64,000 bases of DNA from Neoconidiobolus thromboides FSU 785 (lineage: Eukaryota > Entomophthoromycota > Entomophthoromycetes > Entomophthorales > Neoconidiobolaceae): contig MU626297.1 in the NCBI GenBank assembly GCA_025603075.1, positions 1 through 64,000 on the forward strand. The letters are read 5' to 3'. The position numbers and the translations under genes were made by a program. Positions 61,255-64,000 of the stretch are shown piece by piece. The notes beneath the pieces were generated by a model. The model was not told the DNA's origin, did not search any database, and saw nothing but the letters and a program-made list of their open reading frames with translations. Within the stretch, counting starts at the first letter, position 1, and every line of letters starts with the position of its first letter.

Positions 61255-61535
61255 TGATAAAGTAGGTATCTTCGGGCTTTCAATAGATGGTGCATTTGAT
61301 CAAAACAAAGAAAATATATATGAAGAGGATTTACAAAGAGATCGAAATAGATCACATCAGCATCTTTGGGTTTATACGTGTTTTACGATCTGTAAGAGAT
61401 AAGATACTTGAAGAGAATCCTGAAATGTTGTTTGAGAATCTTGGTAAAGCCACTGGTCAAAGACGCCAGAGGTTTATCCCAGGAGATAAGAAGCCTTTTA
61501 AATTTAAAGCAGGTGGAGAAATAAAATTATATGGG
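61255..61535 (+). pseudogene. Unidentified degraded coding relic running into a MITE
   Basis: Two overlapping frames look like one broken coding sequence: first VGIFGLSIDGAFDQNKENIY and EEDLQRDRNRSHQHLWVYT, then one base shift to VLRSVRDKILEENPEMLFEN, GKATGQRRQRFIPGDKKPF and KFKAGGE. Codon texture is protein-like (charged, few AT homopolymers), unlike the flanks. The second frame enters MITE copy 7 and stops inside it. I do not recognise the family. Confidence 0.4.
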
Positions 61536-61635
61536 AGTGTTTCTTTTGGGTCCATTACTTTTTCCACCTTTTAAACACTATTTGAGCGGAAAAATTCTTA
61601 GTAAAATCCTCAAAGGTAAAAAAACATCCCCGTAT
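61529..61635 (+). mobile_element. MITE copy 7 (forward)
   Basis: Starts TATGGGAGTG and ends CATCCCCGTA; core TCCATTACTTTTTCCACC and TTTGAGCGGAAAAATTCTTA match copy 1. Confidence 0.85.
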
Positions 61636-62081
61636 GATGGTAAGAAATGAGCATTTGAGGCTAACACCACCGACTAGAACTATTAAGTCTATTTTAAGGA
61701 CTTAGTCATAGGTATTCTAATTAAAACTACATTTTGGTAATAAATTTAATAGTATATATGTGATATAAACCCTTGAAATGATACTTCAATTGACAAAATT
61801 CTTTGATATAGAAGGCTCTTTATATTTTCTTAATCATGAATATGCATATTGCTAGCCTTCTAGCTAATCATATTATTTTAAAAAATGAGCTAAAAATGTT
61901 TATAGTATATTTGTTATATAGTTAGTAAATATCATTATCAACACTAATGACATTCTCATTGAAGTATTGACTTTGATGTTAATTTGACAAACTAGTTTGG
62001 AATTTAGTACAACTTTAGTTCAAATAATTTTTTAATTTGTTTAATCTTTAAATTTAAATTTACTATTTTAAACAAACAATA
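61636..62081. other. Intergenic between MITE copies 7 and 8
   Basis: AT-rich; nothing recognised. Confidence 0.4.
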
Positions 62082-62185
62082 TCTGGAGATATATTTTTAT
62101 ATCTAAGAATTTTACTAACAATTTCTCCACTCAAATAGCTCTTAAAAGATGGAAAAAGTGATGAGGCCGAAAAAACGTCCTCATC
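62082..62185 (-). mobile_element. MITE copy 8 (reverse)
   Basis: Plus strand starts TCTGGAGATATATTTTT and ends ACGTCCTCATC; reversed core TCCACTCAAATAGCTCTTAA present. Confidence 0.8.
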
Positions 62186-62242
62186 TGTTTCTTTACAAAA
62201 CTCTTATCTTTCTGATAAAGTTTTATATAAATAAAAACAACG

Positions 62243-62346
62243 ATGTGAGGATGTATCTTTTTGTTTAAGGATTTTACTGACAATTTTTCTGCTTAAATAG
62301 TGCTTAAAAATAGAAAAGTTAATAAAACTGAAAAACATTCTCATAT
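62243..62346 (-). mobile_element. MITE copy 9 (reverse)
   Basis: Plus strand starts ATGTGAGGATGTATCTTTTT and ends AACATTCTCATATA; same orientation as copy 8, about 57 bp downstream of it. Confidence 0.8.
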
Positions 62347-63284
62347 AATATAGAGAATATAAAGGAATCTAGAGTAGTGTAAACTTGAATTATTGTCAAA
62401 ATACCGAAGACAATATTGTCTATAAGTCTCAAAAAACTTACATGGTATAATAATTTAGCATTGATGTATAAAATCATAAATAGCTATAGCATTAAATCAG
62501 CGATTATATATAAATATTTATACTTTAGAACTATAGAATGCCTGATATTTATTTGAGTTTAAATTAATTATACGCATTTGATAAGCTTATTTTTAATGTG
62601 TAGACATTTTTATAAATAATTTAAAAGGTTTTGAAAAAAAATACAATTTTTTTTAGTATAGTTGCAATTCTATTAATTATTTAATTCACTTTACTTCATA
62701 TAAGGTTTTAAATCAAATCTAGTAACAATGCTTGTAACAAGAAACTTTTTTCTAATATAAATTATTAATTTTTCTACATCAGTAATAAAATAATTTTTAA
62801 TGTGATTTGAACAACAAAAAGTTAATAAAAAATACAATTTGTGACTAGTGATTTCAAGGTGAGCTCTTGTGCATTTTGTGGTTTCTATTTATTATTAGAA
62901 GCATTTATTTCAATAGAGTTATTGATTATAAATTTATGCATATTTTCTAATTATAAACTATAAAAAATAGTAAAATAAAAGGATATAATTTATAAACCCA
63001 ATATTATATGTATTTTAAAGAAACCTATTGCTCTTTGCCCAAATTAATGTTATCATCATCAGTACTTTTCTTTTAGACTTAGATTTTCAATAATAACAAA
63101 TTACTCACTACACAAGCCCATAAACTACCTAATAAAGTTATATCTATAATTTTCAAAATTTACGCGGCCACCAAAGCTAACTTTTTAAAAAAATGTGAAA
63201 AATAGAGCACTTATTTGCTAAAACTTAAATTCAACTAAAACTAAGAAATCACTTTATCTTCCTATAAATCAATTTTTTAATAAA
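62347..63284. other. Intergenic, MITE cluster to PXMP4
   Basis: AT-rich; no gene, RNA or repeat recognised. Confidence 0.4.
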
Positions 63285-63997
63285 ATGCCAGATGCTATCT
63301 ACCATCAACTTACTGACTTTATACTTCATCCTGATAATCGAGCCCTATTATCCATTGTAAAAGGATTTAGAAATGGTATTGTTTATGGAACTAAAGTACG
63401 CTTCCCACACGCTTTGGTGATGACTTTATTGTTTCGTAGTGGAAGGTATTATTTTTTGTTTTTTAGTTAGACTACTCATAACTATTTAAATAGTATTAAA
63501 GATAAGATCAAAGCCATCTTTTTAGCTACTAGAACTCATGCCAAGAACTTAGCTTTTTTTGTAGCTATTTATAAAACTACTATGCTGGTATTATCTAAGT
63601 TAAACCATAGTAAAGAAGGTAAGTCTCATGCCTTTTTAGCTGGTATGCTAGGTGGTTATGTTGTCTTTGGTAAAGAAATAAGTATAAACAAGCAGGTAAA
63701 GAAAAAGTTTTATATTCTATATTTTAGTTAAATCAATCATTAATTTAATTTCAGATTGTTTTATACTTATTTGCAAGGGTAGTACTTGGGTTGGCAAACT
63801 TACCAATTAAATATAATTACATTTCACAACCAGATGCTTATCCTATCTTTGCAGCTGTAGTTTGGGGTACAGTTATGTGGTTATTTCGCCATGAAGCTTC
63901 AGTATTACAGCCTTCCTTACGTGCATCAATGCAATATCTTTATGTTGATTCTAATTATTGGTCATCTCTTAAAACATTTATTTGGCACAACAAATAG
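63285..63997 (+). CDS. PXMP4: Peroxisomal membrane protein PXMP4/PMP24 (Tim17 superfamily)
   Basis: Exons 63285-63445, 63494-63695 and 63755-63997; 201 aa, complete just before the window edge. Motifs: VKGFRNGIVYGTKVRFPHAL with VMTLLFRSGS (the family's KGFRNGxVYGxKxRxPHALVM signature), FLAGMLGGYVVFGKE (the glycine-rich Tim17-like helix), and VVWGTVMWLFRHEASVLQPS followed by YLYVDSNYW. Length equals animal PXMP4 (212 aa). Exact function unknown; a multi-pass peroxisomal membrane protein. Confidence 0.95.
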
Positions 63998-64000
63998 TCC

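Overview
This window is AT-rich eukaryotic nuclear DNA. Genes are split by many short introns (mostly 44-60 nt, GT..AG), and about 27 recognisable protein genes, one tRNA and a family of miniature transposons are spread over both strands. The gene set is fungal: a Sho1-type osmosensor, Vma12, Mam33, Thg1, Gcn5, a Chk2/Rad53-type kinase and F1Fo ATP synthase subunit g. It also includes genes that higher fungi often lack, namely a Dnmt2 tRNA methyltransferase, an RNF220-like RING ligase, PXMP4 and a rhodopsin-class (class A) seven-helix receptor. My inference, from gene content and base composition only, is an early-diverging fungus, most like Entomophthoromycotina/Conidiobolus. All gene models were spliced by hand; reading frame was checked across the junctions for most of them.

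Layout. 0-10.5 kb: two divergent SEC11 signal-peptidase genes with identical intron positions, a Mi-2/CHD-type chromatin remodeller (about 1929 aa), a Sho1-like SH3 membrane protein and a Vma12-like V-ATPase assembly factor. 10.5-19.6 kb: gene-poor accessory DNA with two tandem CAP/PR-1 secreted protein genes, two decayed copies of a pogo-like transposase lacking its DDE domain, and four copies of a ~100-bp inverted-repeat MITE. 19.6-31.7 kb: M17 leucyl aminopeptidase, tRNA-Gly(UCC), Dnmt2, Mam33/p32, a CHORD-CS co-chaperone, ribosomal protein eL29, a kinesin-7-like motor and an unidentified membrane protein. 31.9-44.9 kb: quinolinate phosphoribosyltransferase, serine hydroxymethyltransferase, uL15, an FHA-kinase, mitoribosomal mS33 and GCN5. 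45.5-60.7 kb: beta-carbonic anhydrase, ATP synthase subunit g, NIP7, an RNF220-like ligase, an RsfS-domain mitochondrial protein, the class A receptor, Thg1, a third CAP protein and an Mch1-like MFS carrier. 60.7-64 kb: a decayed coding relic, three more MITEs, and PXMP4 at the right edge.

The genes do not form operons. Shared themes are translation and its machinery (eL29, uL15, mS33, NIP7, RsfS, Thg1, Dnmt2, tRNA-Gly), chromatin (CHD remodeller, GCN5), sensing (Sho1, receptor, FHA-kinase) and secretion (SEC11, CAP proteins).

The most unusual material is the DDE-less HTH element bracketed by inverted MITE copies at 17.2-18.5 kb, with a diverged relative of the same architecture at 11.1-11.8 kb; the class A receptor; the divergent SEC11 pair; and an 8-nt microexon in the SAM-binding motif of Dnmt2.
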